Below are positions 1 through 8,200 of a stretch of 64,000 nucleotides of DNA, in pieces. The first letter of the stretch is position 1. Every line of letters starts with the position of its first letter. Origin of the DNA: Salipaludibacillus agaradhaerens (lineage in GTDB: Bacteria > Bacillota > Bacilli > Bacillales > Salisediminibacteriaceae); assembly GCF_002019735.1 (NCBI RefSeq), contig NZ_KV917378.1, forward strand, positions 4,242,869 to 4,306,868, given 5' to 3'. The notes beneath the pieces are model-generated. The model was given only the letters and a program-made list of their open reading frames with translations, was not told the DNA's origin and did no database searches. The translations under genes were made by a program, and so were the position numbers.

Positions 1-122
1 CATAATATAACTTTAAGGAACATTAAATCTAGCTAACATTCGTGACAAAAAAGACAAGTAAAATCCTGATGGGCCGAGCTTGTGATTAATAAAACCTCGT
101 TTTCGTTCCTTTTTTATAAAGC

Positions 123-174
123 TAAACTAACAATCAGTGGGGGTTGAAGGAGACCCTCACTGATTGTTAGTTTA
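123..174. repeat. 17-bp perfect inverted repeat, lone 3' module of the dispersed repeat
   Basis: TAAACTAACAATCAGTG pairs without mismatch with its complement ending at 174, around a purine-rich loop. The core AATCAGTG...CACTGATT is the same hairpin that ends the dispersed repeat copies elsewhere in the window. This looks like a solo 3' module. It could also work as a bidirectional transcription stop. Confidence 0.6.
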
Positions 175-458
175 ACTTATCGGACTTTAGAGTGGGATAA
201 ACCTGTTCGCCTCTTTACTTTTTTAGATTAAGAAGTCGTGTCAATAATTGTGTCATTAGCGAAAGTGAAATAGACGGATATTTTTCGGTTAGATGCAGAA
301 GAGCGCTCATTTTGGGAATATAGGGGAAAATTTTCCGATTATCCAAAGTAAAACGTCCCATTTTTCAGATTTTCCGAGTCATTAGCGGAATCTCTCCGCC
401 TATTTAAGCTATTGTCATGGCTAATTAACCATTTAAAAGAATATATTCCGTCTATTTC

Positions 459-638
459 TCAGATCGGCTTCTTAATCTGATCCCAAAACTGTGTGAAGGA
501 ATCCTCATGATCCGAGAGGTCGGAACTAAGGGTAGGCTGGTCCAGGTCATCTCTGAACAATCGGCCTACCACCTGCTGAACTTCTTTAGTTATATGAGGA
601 GCTGGACAAGCATTCCTTAATGGGTATTGTCGTCGCAT
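459..638 (-). CDS. Possible small protein of 59 aa, unrecognised
   Basis: An ATG at 638 opens 59 codons ending at a TGA at 459-461. The peptide starts MRRQYPLRNACP, has an acidic middle (DDLDQP, SDLSDHED) and ends FWDQIKKPI. The composition looks protein-like rather than random, but I see no good ribosome binding site upstream of the ATG and I recognise no family. It could be a remnant of a longer gene. Low confidence. Confidence 0.25.
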   Translation of the reverse strand: MRRQYPLRNACPAPHITKEVQQVVGRLFRDDLDQPTLSSDLSDHEDSFTQFWDQIKKPI

Positions 639-843
639 TAGTATAATTGTAAATTAACGAAGCCACCTTTGATTGGGTATTTATTTAAATACTAAGAAGT
701 TTGGTTCTGAGATTTCATTTTATGGAACACTAGTGTTTATTTTTGATTGTAAAAATATTGCGGTTACTATTATTATTAAAGATAATAGATTAAAGTGTTA
801 TTTTAGTTAGTGTCATGTTTGTATTGGCAAAGAGGAGTGGTCA

Positions 844-2133
844 ATGGTGTATACGTTAAGGGAACCGATAAAAATTAGTGAAGCAATTGAAAGAGTTATG
901 AGCTTCTCAAAGGAAGGTGGAGAGGAGTGGGTCGATCTAGCAGAAGCAGAAGGAAGGTACCTTGCTAGAAATGTGACTGCTGATCATCCTGTTCCACCTT
1001 TTGATCGATCACCGCTCGATGGTTTTGCTGTCAGAAGTGCAGACACAAAATTAGCATCTACTGACAACCCAGTTTTCCTTAAAGTAGTAGAAACGGTAGG
1101 AGCAGGTCATGTATCTACTGAGACGTTACGTCCAGGTGAAGCGGTAAGGGTCATGACAGGCACTATTATGCCTGAAAATTGTGATGCAGTTGTCATGTTT
1201 GAATTAGCGGAAGAGATTGAGGAAAATGAGTTAGAATGGATTAAAATTACACGACCGTTTAAAGCAGGTGACTATGTTTCTAAACAGGGTGAAGAAACGA
1301 AAGAAGGAGATATTGTCATAAACAAAGGAGCGTGTATTACACCAGGTGTCATTGCGGTGTTGGCCACGTTTGGTTATGATAAGGTACCGGTAACAAAGCG
1401 TCCAGTCATTGGTATTTACGCAACAGGTACTGAACTTCTTGATGTAAGTGAACCATTACAGCCTGGAAAAATAAGAAATAGCAATGCATACATGGTCATA
1501 TCCCAAATTCGACAAGCAGGGGGAGAGCCTGTATATTTTGGCAAATTAAAAGACGACTTTAATCTCTGCTATCAAGCAGTGGAAGAGGCGTTAGACAAAG
1601 TGGATGCTTTGATTACAACAGGTGGGGTCTCTGTAGGTGATTTTGATTTCCTTCCTGAAATTTATAAAAAACTAGGAGCTCAGCTTTTATTCAACAAGAT
1701 TGCTATGCGTCCAGGAAGTGTCACAACAGTTGCAGAAAAACAAGGGAAATTACTATTTGGATTGTCTGGAAACCCTTCAGCCTGCTTTGTAGGATTTGAA
1801 TTATATGCTAGACCATGGATAAGAAAATGGCTCCGTTCACCAAAGCCATATTTACAAACGGTCAAGGGACGGTTAACGGTTGATTTCCCGAAGGCTAACC
1901 CATTTACCCGATTTATCCGCAGTAAAGTTGCCTTCGAAAAAGGACGCGTGATTGCAGAACCAATCGGTATGGATAAATCACAAGTTGTCACGTCTCTCGC
2001 TTATGCCGATGCTCTTGTAGCTGTCCCTGGAGGAACTCGTGGCTACGAGGCCGGAGATGACGTAGACATACTCATGTTAATGACAGAAGGTAGTAGTATG
2101 CCATTAAGAGATCCTGAAAAACAGAGGAAATGA
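844..2133 (+). CDS. moeA: Molybdopterin molybdenumtransferase MoeA
   Basis: MoeA inserts molybdate into adenylylated molybdopterin, the last step of Mo-cofactor synthesis in the cytoplasm. The 429-residue length is normal. The family motifs are present in order: PPFDRSPLDGFAVR near residue 52, TGTELLDVSEP near 194, TTGGVSVGDFDF near 259 and LSGNPSACFVGFE near 308, followed by the C-terminal beta domain. The start follows AGAGGAG. The stop overlaps the start region of mobB, so translation is probably coupled. It is the first gene of a mob/moa operon that would serve the molybdoenzyme at 16.0 kb. moaA, moaC and moeB/moaB are not in this window. Confidence 0.95.
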   Translation: MVYTLREPIKISEAIERVMSFSKEGGEEWVDLAEAEGRYLARNVTADHPVPPFDRSPLDGFAVRSADTKLASTDNPVFLKVVETVGAGHVSTETLRPGEAVRVMTGTIMPENCDAVVMFELAEEIEENELEWIKITRPFKAGDYVSKQGEETKEGDIVINKGACITPGVIAVLATFGYDKVPVTKRPVIGIYATGTELLDVSEPLQPGKIRNSNAYMVISQIRQAGGEPVYFGKLKDDFNLCYQAVEEALDKVDALITTGGVSVGDFDFLPEIYKKLGAQLLFNKIAMRPGSVTTVAEKQGKLLFGLSGNPSACFVGFELYARPWIRKWLRSPKPYLQTVKGRLTVDFPKANPFTRFIRSKVAFEKGRVIAEPIGMDKSQVVTSLAYADALVAVPGGTRGYEAGDDVDILMLMTEGSSMPLRDPEKQRK

Positions 2134-2135
2134 GT

Positions 2136-2681
2136 ATGATCATTCATCAGGTGATAGGCTATAGCAATTCGGGAAAAACGACCATAATGGCAGCACTAAT
2201 TAAAAGATTATCAGCTTCTAGTTATAAGATAGGGACGATTAAACATCATGGTAAGCCGACGGCACTGACGAGAGAAGTAGAGGATAAAGATACGTCGCAC
2301 CATCGACGTGCTGGGGCTGTCTCTACACTGGTGACGTCTGATTCAGAATTTATTTGGGACTCTCAATTAGCTTACGAATTTTCATTGAAGGATTATATTA
2401 ATCTCTATCGTCATAAAGGGGAAATAGACATTCTTTTAATTGAAGGTTATAAACATGAGACCTTCCCAAAAACATTATTAATCCGTCATGAAGAAGATAT
2501 GTCACTTTTAGAACAAGCAGTTGAGGTGAAAGCTGTCATCTGCTACGAGGAAAAATTGTTAGATGTATTAGTGAAAAGGACTAATATTCCTTTATTTACT
2601 TTTCATCGTTTAGAAGAGTACGTATCATGGTTTAGGTCAACTATTATAGGGAAGGGAGAGGATGAGAATAAATTATTTTGA
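2136..2681 (+). CDS. mobB: Molybdopterin-guanine dinucleotide biosynthesis protein MobB
   Basis: MobB is a P-loop GTPase that assists MobA in joining GMP to molybdopterin, giving the bis-MGD cofactor of DMSO-reductase-family enzymes. The Walker A motif GYSNSGKTT is at the N-terminus, followed by IKHHG and a Walker B-like DILLIEGYKHE. I place the start at the ATG at 2136 because GAGG at 2124-2127 is well spaced from it. The ATG at 2130 overlaps the moeA stop and is the alternative. The gene overlaps moaE by about 20 bases. A bis-MGD cofactor is what the NasA/NarB-type reductase in this window needs. Confidence 0.93.
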   Translation: MIIHQVIGYSNSGKTTIMAALIKRLSASSYKIGTIKHHGKPTALTREVEDKDTSHHRRAGAVSTLVTSDSEFIWDSQLAYEFSLKDYINLYRHKGEIDILLIEGYKHETFPKTLLIRHEEDMSLLEQAVEVKAVICYEEKLLDVLVKRTNIPLFTFHRLEEYVSWFRSTIIGKGEDENKLF

Positions 2682-3126
2682 GATTTGTCAAGAGCCGATA
2701 AAAATTGAGGAAGTTGTTGCGAAGGTTGAAGATAGAAATGCAGGAGCTATAACGACATTTATCGGAACAGTAAGAGAAATGACAAAAGGAAAAAAAACGG
2801 TTTTTCTAAAATACGATGCCTACATTCCTATGGCTGAAAAGAAGCTATCACAAATTGGCGACGAAATTAAAGCAAGCTTTCCAGAAGCGAAAGTAGCTAT
2901 TACTCATAGGGTTGGCTCACTAAATATATCAGATATTGCAGTCGTTATCGCAGTATCTACTCCGCATAGAGAAGATGCTTTTACAGGGAGTAAGTACGCG
3001 ATTGAAAGAATTAAAGAAATCGTTCCAATATGGAAAAAAGAGCATTGGGAGGATGGAGAAAAGTGGATTGGTGATCAACTAGAACAAACCTCTTATCCCA
3101 ATGGGAAACCTGAAAAGGAGATATAA
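2662..3126 (+). CDS. moaE: Molybdopterin synthase catalytic subunit MoaE
   Basis: MoaE is the large subunit of molybdopterin synthase, which with thiocarboxylated MoaD adds two sulfurs to precursor Z (cyclic pyranopterin monophosphate). The 154 residues match the family length. Visible signatures are GAITTFIGTVRE near residue 28, SVSTPHREDAF-type sequence (here AVSTPHREDAF) near 97 and the lysine-rich active site VPIWKKEHWEDGEKWI near 115. The start follows GGGAGAGG. Its reading frame begins inside the end of mobB and moaD follows 3 bases after its stop, so this is a tight operon. Confidence 0.95.
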   Translation: MRINYFEICQEPIKIEEVVAKVEDRNAGAITTFIGTVREMTKGKKTVFLKYDAYIPMAEKKLSQIGDEIKASFPEAKVAITHRVGSLNISDIAVVIAVSTPHREDAFTGSKYAIERIKEIVPIWKKEHWEDGEKWIGDQLEQTSYPNGKPEKEI

Positions 3127-3129
3127 ACT

Positions 3130-3366
3130 ATGATACACGTTCTACTTTTTGCGGATTTGGAAGAGAAAATAGGAAAACGTACGTTAACGATTAATGAAAC
3201 ATCGATCACATTATCAGTACTAAGGAGTAAATTGCTGGCTGAGTATCCAAATGTGACTGGACTTTCGTCAGCGGTGATGGCTATTAATGAAGAATATGCC
3301 AATGAAACAGCAGTTGCGAAAGAGGGCGATCAAGTAGCCTTTATCCCCCCAGTGAGTGGCGGATGA
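3130..3366 (+). CDS. moaD: Molybdopterin synthase sulfur carrier subunit MoaD
   Basis: MoaD is a ubiquitin-like sulfur carrier. Its C-terminal glycine becomes a thiocarboxylate and donates sulfur to MoaE. This 78-residue protein ends in PPVSGG, the required di-glycine tail. It starts MIHVLLFADLEEKIG, as usual for the family. It is the last gene of moeA-mobB-moaE-moaD, preceded by AAGGAG. An Fnr-type promoter begins 25 bases after its stop, with no terminator between them. Confidence 0.95.
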   Translation: MIHVLLFADLEEKIGKRTLTINETSITLSVLRSKLLAEYPNVTGLSSAVMAINEEYANETAVAKEGDQVAFIPPVSGG

Positions 3367-3390
3367 TGTCATTAAATGTTCACAAATTGA

Positions 3391-3433
3391 TGTGATACTT
3401 TTCACAGAATCAGTTGACCCTTTTAGCTATACT
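3391..3433 (+). promoter_or_regulatory. Perfect Fnr box and -10 element
   Basis: TGTGATACTTTTCACA at 3391-3406 matches TGTGA-N6-TCACA in every defined position. A -10 element TATACT lies at 3428-3433. The box centre (3398.5) is therefore about 41.5 bases upstream of the expected start near 3440, the classic geometry of an Fnr-activated promoter. It points rightward into a region with no convincing gene. Confidence 0.75.
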
Positions 3434-3439
3434 AAAAAG

Positions 3440-3655
3440 GTATTCGTCGGGTGAATCATAGTCGGCGAAGCATAGCTTTACTTCCTTTTTAGTAGAAAAC
3501 CCAACGTTATTTGCATATCGTTTACCCCAAAGACGGTAATGCTGCCAGATAATAACGTGGCAAACCGAAAACATGTGAATGTATGAAATTTTGTTCATTA
3601 ATGACCCCCAATCATTATGAACAGCTGCGTCTGCAATAGCAGGCGCTTTTTTTTT
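3440..3655 (+). ncRNA. Predicted anaerobic C-rich regulatory RNA
   Basis: The transcript would begin near 3440, downstream of the Fnr box, and end at an intrinsic terminator: GCGTCTGC at 3627-3634 pairs with GCAGGCGC at 3639-3646, followed by nine T. A 5' hairpin (TTCGTCG at 3443 with CGGCGAA at 3463) is followed by C runs in largely unpaired sequence: CCC at 3500, CCCC at 3525 and CCCCC at 3605. C-rich seeds that pair with Shine-Dalgarno sequences are typical of Gram-positive sRNAs such as RoxS/RsaE. Short reading frames inside it lack ribosome binding sites. The RNA class is inferred; no named family was recognised. It could also act as a long 3' tail of the moa operon. Confidence 0.55.
3627..3655 (+). 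terminator. Intrinsic terminator of the predicted sRNA
   Basis: An 8-bp stem with one G-U pair and an AATA loop is followed directly by nine T. Confidence 0.85.
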
Positions 3656-3737
3656 GCTATCTAAAGTTTTTATTTTCGTATGGTGCAAGTGAGTTTTCGA
3701 GTGAAGACTAAAGGTTATTCTCCCCTACATTTTTGTT

Positions 3738-4448
3738 TTAATTGACATTATTGGGATGTTCACGCTGTGCATACGAACGTAAGGTTTTAAAATTGTGAAT
3801 AATTAAGCGTCCTTTTTCCTGACTAATGATGCCTTTATTTTTCAATTGATTCATCATTCGCGTCACACTCTCTCTTGTAGCGCCAAAGAAATTCCCTAAT
3901 TCCTCATGAGTTAATTTTACATCAACGTAAACGCCGTTATGGTGCTCAAGGCCATAGTCGTCAGCTAAGCGGAGAAGAGTGGCACATAAGGCGCTTAACT
4001 TGTTATACAATGCTATATCTCTTAATGTTGTTTGTGCGGTACGTAAGCGTTCAGCCATGATTTGAAAAAGAGGAAAAACTAATTCTGGATGATGCGAGAG
4101 GTGCTTTTCTAAGTCATCGTTTCGTATTAATGAGACAGCACCACTCTCAATAACAGTAGCGGTTGCTGGGTATGTTTTTTCTTTGCTACAAAACAACGCC
4201 ACTTCTGCGAACAGATCTTTTGCTTGACGAAGACAAAGGACAATCTCTTTGCCGTCTTTACTACTTTTTGTAAGCTTTACTTTTCCTTCATGGATATAAT
4301 AGAGGGCTCGTGCCTGTTCGGATTCCCTAAATAACACATCTCCCTTCGTAATCGTTTTATACTGTACAATGAGTTGCAATTGCTCTTTCATATCCTCAGA
4401 TAGTGGAGCAAAGACAGGAATAGAACGCAGAAAGGTGTCCGAAGCCAT
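3738..4448 (-). CDS. Crp/Fnr-family regulator without iron-sulfur cysteines
   Basis: An N-terminal cyclic-nucleotide-binding-like beta barrel (roughly residues 10-125) is followed by a dimer helix and a winged helix-turn-helix whose recognition helix reads ATRESVTRMMNQLKNKG. Unlike the two other family members in this window it lacks the C-terminal CxxCxxxxC motif, so it is not a Bacillus-type oxygen-sensing Fnr. I chose the ATG at 4448 because AAAGGG lies at a good distance; upstream ATGs exist. It faces the predicted sRNA and may respond to another signal. The effector cannot be told from sequence. Confidence 0.85.
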   Translation of the reverse strand: MASDTFLRSIPVFAPLSEDMKEQLQLIVQYKTITKGDVLFRESEQARALYYIHEGKVKLTKSSKDGKEIVLCLRQAKDLFAEVALFCSKEKTYPATATVIESGAVSLIRNDDLEKHLSHHPELVFPLFQIMAERLRTAQTTLRDIALYNKLSALCATLLRLADDYGLEHHNGVYVDVKLTHEELGNFFGATRESVTRMMNQLKNKGIISQEKGRLIIHNFKTLRSYAQREHPNNVN

Positions 4449-4640
4449 CGTCATCATCCCTTTCAATTATTTCTTATTTTTTACTTAAGTTTAACAAATA
4501 AATTAGAATTAGGTAATATCAATTAGTCTCTCTTACTTGAAAATATGAGGCATTTCCGATAATGTGTTTCTTAACAGATAGGAATCATTAAGCCCTATTT
4601 GTATAAGTGCGCTTAGATCGAGTTATTGGAGGGAAAAGAT

Positions 4641-4928
4641 ATGAACATGACAGTGACGAATGATGCTGTTGAATGGTTTAAAAAAGAGTTAGATGTGGAG
4701 TCTGGAGATCATGTACAGTTTTTTGTCCGTTATGGTGGATGTGGAAACTTCCAATCTGGCTTCTCTTTAGGTGTCGCTGTCAAAGCCCCAGATGAAGAAG
4801 CAGTGTCTGACGACAAGGAAGGAATCCATTTTTATGTGGAGCAGAAAGATGAATGGTATTTTGACGGCGCAGATTTTGAAGTCACTTACGATAAAGAGGA
4901 GCAAGAAATTAAATATAACCACGGATAA
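4641..4928 (+). CDS. HesB-like protein, YneR family
   Basis: A 95-residue protein starting MNMTVTNDAVEWFKKEL, with the HesB/IscA-like fold signature FFVRYGGCGNFQSGFSLG and only one clear cysteine (C33 in GGCGN). This matches the YneR group, which is related to iron-sulfur carrier proteins but lacks the three-cysteine A-type site. Function is not established. The start at 4641 follows TGGAGGG. It is monocistronic and divergent from the Crp/Fnr gene on its left. Confidence 0.8.
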   Translation: MNMTVTNDAVEWFKKELDVESGDHVQFFVRYGGCGNFQSGFSLGVAVKAPDEEAVSDDKEGIHFYVEQKDEWYFDGADFEVTYDKEEQEIKYNHG

Positions 4929-5473
4929 GTAGCAAAAACCTTTAATTCTGTTTTAAGGGTTATAGACGTCCACCTTAGGCGTTTAGCTAATAGGTGAAGG
5001 CCGAGGCACTAGCTGATATCTCGATGTATCATCTTGCTGAAACCAGTTGGTAGTGTGTTTCTATAAATTGAATAAAGAACTGGAAAGACGTACGTTGAAG
5101 TTCGCTATAAGGGTGGTTGTCATATTAACGTTCAATTATTATGAGATGGCATTCGTATGTTGAAGTATCACGGTCTATCACGATATAAACGAAAGGGCCA
5201 TCGAAAGAACAATTCTGATTACCATTATCCTTATAGGTTATAAGCAGCTTAGAGATATGAAACACAAGAGGGGACTAGACTAAGAAACTGTCATATAAGT
5301 GAAAGGTCGGGGGTGTCATCCCTCCGACCTCTATTTAATGGTTTTTATTCGATTTTATTATAACTCGTTCAGCTAGTTGATGCTTGAAGAAATTTGCTTC
5401 CTTGGAGCACGTCTCACCACCTCCCAGGTTAGGTTTTGTTAGGTAAGGGAGGGGTTCTTAAGTGTTGATTTTC
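4929..5473. other. Intergenic stretch with one hairpin
   Basis: No supported gene. A 10-bp hairpin lies at 5304-5330. A 15-codon frame behind GGGAGGTG on the minus strand near 5390-5430 (starting MVRRAPRK) is too short to call. Confidence 0.4.
5304..5330. terminator. Hairpin between convergent genes
   Basis: AGGTCGGGGG pairs with CCCTCCGACCT around TGTCAT. The T tract is poor on both strands, so this is only a likely bidirectional stop between the YneR-like gene and the amylase gene. Confidence 0.5.
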
Positions 5474-7237
5474 TTAGCCTTTAGTTAATTGTAAAATATA
5501 GAAACTGTATGGTTTAAGTTGAATGTTCATTGTTGTTTTGATTTCTTGGGCACTCCACAAATCATTTATCGTTTTATTTTGAAATGCCATCGGAAGTGTT
5601 GCGTCTTTCACTTCATCATGTTTATTAATCATGATAAGAATCAGACTATCATGATCACTTTTCTGATAAGAAAGAATGTTTTCATCTTTTGAATCTGCTA
5701 TAAAAGAAAAACCCTTATTTGTTCTAAAAAGTTTGAACTGTTTTCGTAATAAGATCAATTTTTTTACAAAGTCAAACATATCTAAATCTTGATCTTCTTT
5801 GTTCCAAATCATACACTTTCTAGATTCAGGTTCCATACCGCCTGTCATAGATATCTCATCACCATAATAAATACATGGTGTGCCGGCCATTGTAAATTGA
5901 ACGAGCATTTGAAGTTTCACTTTATCTTTATTGTTTTGACTGACAGTAAGGATGCGAGGCGTATCGTGGCTTCCTAACAGGTTAAATTGAACATCATTAA
6001 TAGTTTCTGGGTACATATTAGTTATTTTTGTGACCACCTGTTCAAACTCTTGTTGACTTATTAAATCGTTTGCGAAAAAATCATTAACGGCTGCTGTTAA
6101 TGGGTAGTTCATGACTGCATCAAACTGATCACCTTGTAACCATGGCATAGAGTCATGCCAAATCTCTCCTAGAATATAAGCATCCGGTTTCACTTGTTTT
6201 ACGACTCTTCGAAACTCTCTCCAAAAAGAATGATCCACTTCATTCGCAACATCTAACCGCCAACCATCAATATTAAATTCTTCAATCCAATATCGGGCAA
6301 CTTTTAATAAATACGCTTTAACCTCTTCGTTTTCTGTGTTTAATTTAGGCATAGACGGGACATAACCAAACGTATCATAATTGGGAGAACCGGTTGTGTT
6401 TATAGGAAAGCCATGTAAATGAAACCAATCTTTATATCGTGACTTTTCTTGATTTTTAATAACATCTTGAAAGGGTTCGAAGTAAAAACCACTGTGGTTA
6501 AACACGGCATCAAGCATCACCCGAATGCTTCTTTTATGACATTGATTAACAAGTTCCTTAAATGTTTCTTTATCCCCAAACTGTGGATCAATTTCCATAT
6601 AGTCGATCGTGTCATATTTATGATTAGAATGAGCCGAGAAAATAGGTGTAAAATAAATCCCTGTAATCCCCAGTTCCTCTAAATAATCTAATTGATTCAT
6701 GACACCTTGAAAATCTCCACCAAAGAAGCTATGTTGCGTTGGTTCGGTGCTCCCCCATGGTAGAGTCCCTTTCGGGTTAATAGAAGGATCACCATTGGCA
6801 AAACGTTCGGGAAAGATTTGGTACCATACAGTAGAATTCACCCAATCAGGCGGTGAAAAAACATCGATACCATTAAGATAAGGAAAACAGAAATAGAAAA
6901 TGGCATCCCTTGGTTTGGATTGGTAGAACCCTTTCTCCGTGAAGTAAAGCGTTTCTCCGGATCCTTCCAATTGAAATCCATATCTCAGACGATTATGAGA
7001 TGGTTGTATCTCAACAATCCAATAATCATAGAGATCATCCCTTCCGTTAAAAGACATACTTTTAGTTTGGGAAATCCAACAATCTTCTTCAGGGTCATAG
7101 TCATACGGATCTCCATATATAAGCTGAGCTCTATCCACGTCATGTTTTTTCGTCTTCAGCTTAATATGAAGAGTTTTTTCGTCTACTGCATAGGCAAATT
7201 CATTTTTAGGTCGATGATAAATAGCTTCTTTAAACAT
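5474..7237 (-). CDS. Cyclomaltodextrinase / neopullulanase (GH13_20)
   Basis: This cytoplasmic enzyme would open cyclodextrins and cleave maltodextrins or pullulan. An N-terminal CBM34-type domain (about residues 1-120) precedes a GH13 barrel. The conserved regions are DAVFNHSG, GWRLDVANEVD with the nucleophile Asp, ILGEIWHDS with the acid/base Glu, and LLGSHDTPR with the third Asp. The N-domain, the 587-residue length and the absence of a signal peptide fit the cyclomaltodextrinase/neopullulanase/maltogenic amylase group, whose members are hard to separate by sequence. I start at ATG 7237 (MFKEAIYHRP) behind AGGGGCGTG. It is divergent from malEFG, and its leader carries a promoter and a terminator. 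Confidence 0.92.
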   Translation of the reverse strand: MFKEAIYHRPKNEFAYAVDEKTLHIKLKTKKHDVDRAQLIYGDPYDYDPEEDCWISQTKSMSFNGRDDLYDYWIVEIQPSHNRLRYGFQLEGSGETLYFTEKGFYQSKPRDAIFYFCFPYLNGIDVFSPPDWVNSTVWYQIFPERFANGDPSINPKGTLPWGSTEPTQHSFFGGDFQGVMNQLDYLEELGITGIYFTPIFSAHSNHKYDTIDYMEIDPQFGDKETFKELVNQCHKRSIRVMLDAVFNHSGFYFEPFQDVIKNQEKSRYKDWFHLHGFPINTTGSPNYDTFGYVPSMPKLNTENEEVKAYLLKVARYWIEEFNIDGWRLDVANEVDHSFWREFRRVVKQVKPDAYILGEIWHDSMPWLQGDQFDAVMNYPLTAAVNDFFANDLISQQEFEQVVTKITNMYPETINDVQFNLLGSHDTPRILTVSQNNKDKVKLQMLVQFTMAGTPCIYYGDEISMTGGMEPESRKCMIWNKEDQDLDMFDFVKKLILLRKQFKLFRTNKGFSFIADSKDENILSYQKSDHDSLILIMINKHDEVKDATLPMAFQNKTINDLWSAQEIKTTMNIQLKPYSFYILQLTKG

Positions 7238-7272
7238 TATTTTCACGCCCCTGTTCATTTAGTTAAATTAAA

Positions 7273-7308
7273 TAAAAAAAGGCACAACCATGATTTAGGT
7301 TGTACCTT
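7273..7308 (-). terminator. Leader terminator upstream of the GH13 gene
   Basis: Read on the minus strand, GGTACAACC pairs with GGTTGTGCC (one G-U) and is followed by seven T. It lies between the promoter and the start codon of the cyclomaltodextrinase gene, so it can only act on that gene's own leader. This suggests attenuation. A seven-codon frame (MLPKGTT, stop) runs through the 5' arm. Confidence 0.65.
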
Positions 7309-7348
7309 TGGGTAGCATTGCCTTGTTATTTAACGTATGTTCATGGTT

Positions 7349-7377
7349 AGTTTACTACCACTACATTCACATGTCAA
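7349..7377 (-). promoter_or_regulatory. Sigma-A promoter of the GH13 gene
   Basis: On the minus strand TTGACA (7377-7372) and TAAACT (7354-7349) are separated by 17 bases. The start would be near 7342, giving a leader of about 105 bases that contains the terminator above. Confidence 0.65.
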
Positions 7378-7847
7378 TTGTTAAAATGCATATGGATTAA
7401 TGATTCAGAATAGAGATTTATGAGCACATACTCTCCCTACAGTTGGGTCCCACGCTGACCTGTTTAAAGGAACGGAAGTGGCATTTCATAAAGGCAAACA
7501 GTCAATTTTTCAATTTAATAGTTAAAATTTAATGAAGGTTGCGAAAAGAGAATTTAAATATTGATGATATGGTAATGTGTTCCAGTGGAGGAAGGGAACA
7601 TTATGCAAACCACTGTCCATAAAGGGTGAGGTTAATCCTGTGGTATAATCAACAAGATATGCAAACGTAATTCAAGAAAAAAATTGAAAAATAAAATTAT
7701 TTTGGGAAAAATGAATGGAAGGTTAAAAAACGATTGTAAAAAGAATAACATCACGGAAAATTAGGCTAAAGTTCTCAAATAACAAAGGATTAACAAATTA
7801 CAAAAAATGATAAAAAGGTGAAATCGTTTTTAATTATTAAAAAAAGG

Positions 7848-7906
7848 TTGTGTTAATGTTTCGCCTAGATGTATAATAAATTTACAAAGTGATGCAAACG
7901 ATTTCA
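7848..7906 (+). promoter_or_regulatory. Promoter and LacI/CcpA-type operator before malE
   Basis: TTGTGT at 7848 and TATAAT at 7872 are 18 bases apart. TGCAAACGATTTCA at 7893-7906 lies just after the expected start and resembles a LacI-family operator or cre site (one defined position off). Similar sequences occur near 7658 (TGCAAACGTAATTC), 7946 (GCAAACGGTTGTC) and 8060-8090 (AAAACGTTTGA and TGAAAGCGATTACG, the latter one base off a cre consensus). CcpA and a MalR-like repressor are the likely readers. Confidence 0.5.
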
Positions 7907-8200
7907 CAAGATATGAATGAAGTCGTCAATGGTCATTTTTTATTGCGCAAACGGTTGTCTTATAAATCCCATCCCTCTTCTCAGTTTCTGTGACGAAGTT
8001 CATTCTTTATTAGATGAGAACCTATTTGATGCCTCAAGATAAAAATGAAAATTAACACAAACAAAACGTTTGAAAGCGATTACGTTCTGTTAGGGGATTT
8101 TTATATTTTCATATTTTTATATGAATGAGGCAGTTGAAAATAGGTTAGATAAGACACGAATTGCGCATGAAAAACTTAAAAATATTTAGGGGGAAACCAA

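Larger units (their letters stand above)
1..843. other. Mostly empty leading region
   Basis: No convincing gene of normal size lies before moeA. The stretch holds a perfect hairpin at 124-173 and a weak 59-codon reading frame on the minus strand at 459-638, both listed separately. Around 250-460 there are degenerate pieces resembling CATTAGCGGAA and CCGTCTATTTC, the kind of low-complexity intergenic sequence common in bacilli. Nothing else is recognised. Confidence 0.5.

Noticed and set aside
3361-3440. Molybdenum cofactor riboswitch near the moa genes
   Set aside because: The structured region lies downstream of moaD, not in a leader, and I do not see the conserved Moco motif core.
3410-3688. 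92-codon minus-strand reading frame across the predicted sRNA
   Set aside because: It starts at a TTG without a ribosome site, runs backwards through a perfect plus-strand terminator and its nine T, and shows no family features.
5385-5432. 15-codon basic peptide on the minus strand behind GGGAGGTG
   Set aside because: Too short to separate from chance and without a terminator or conserved context that I can see.
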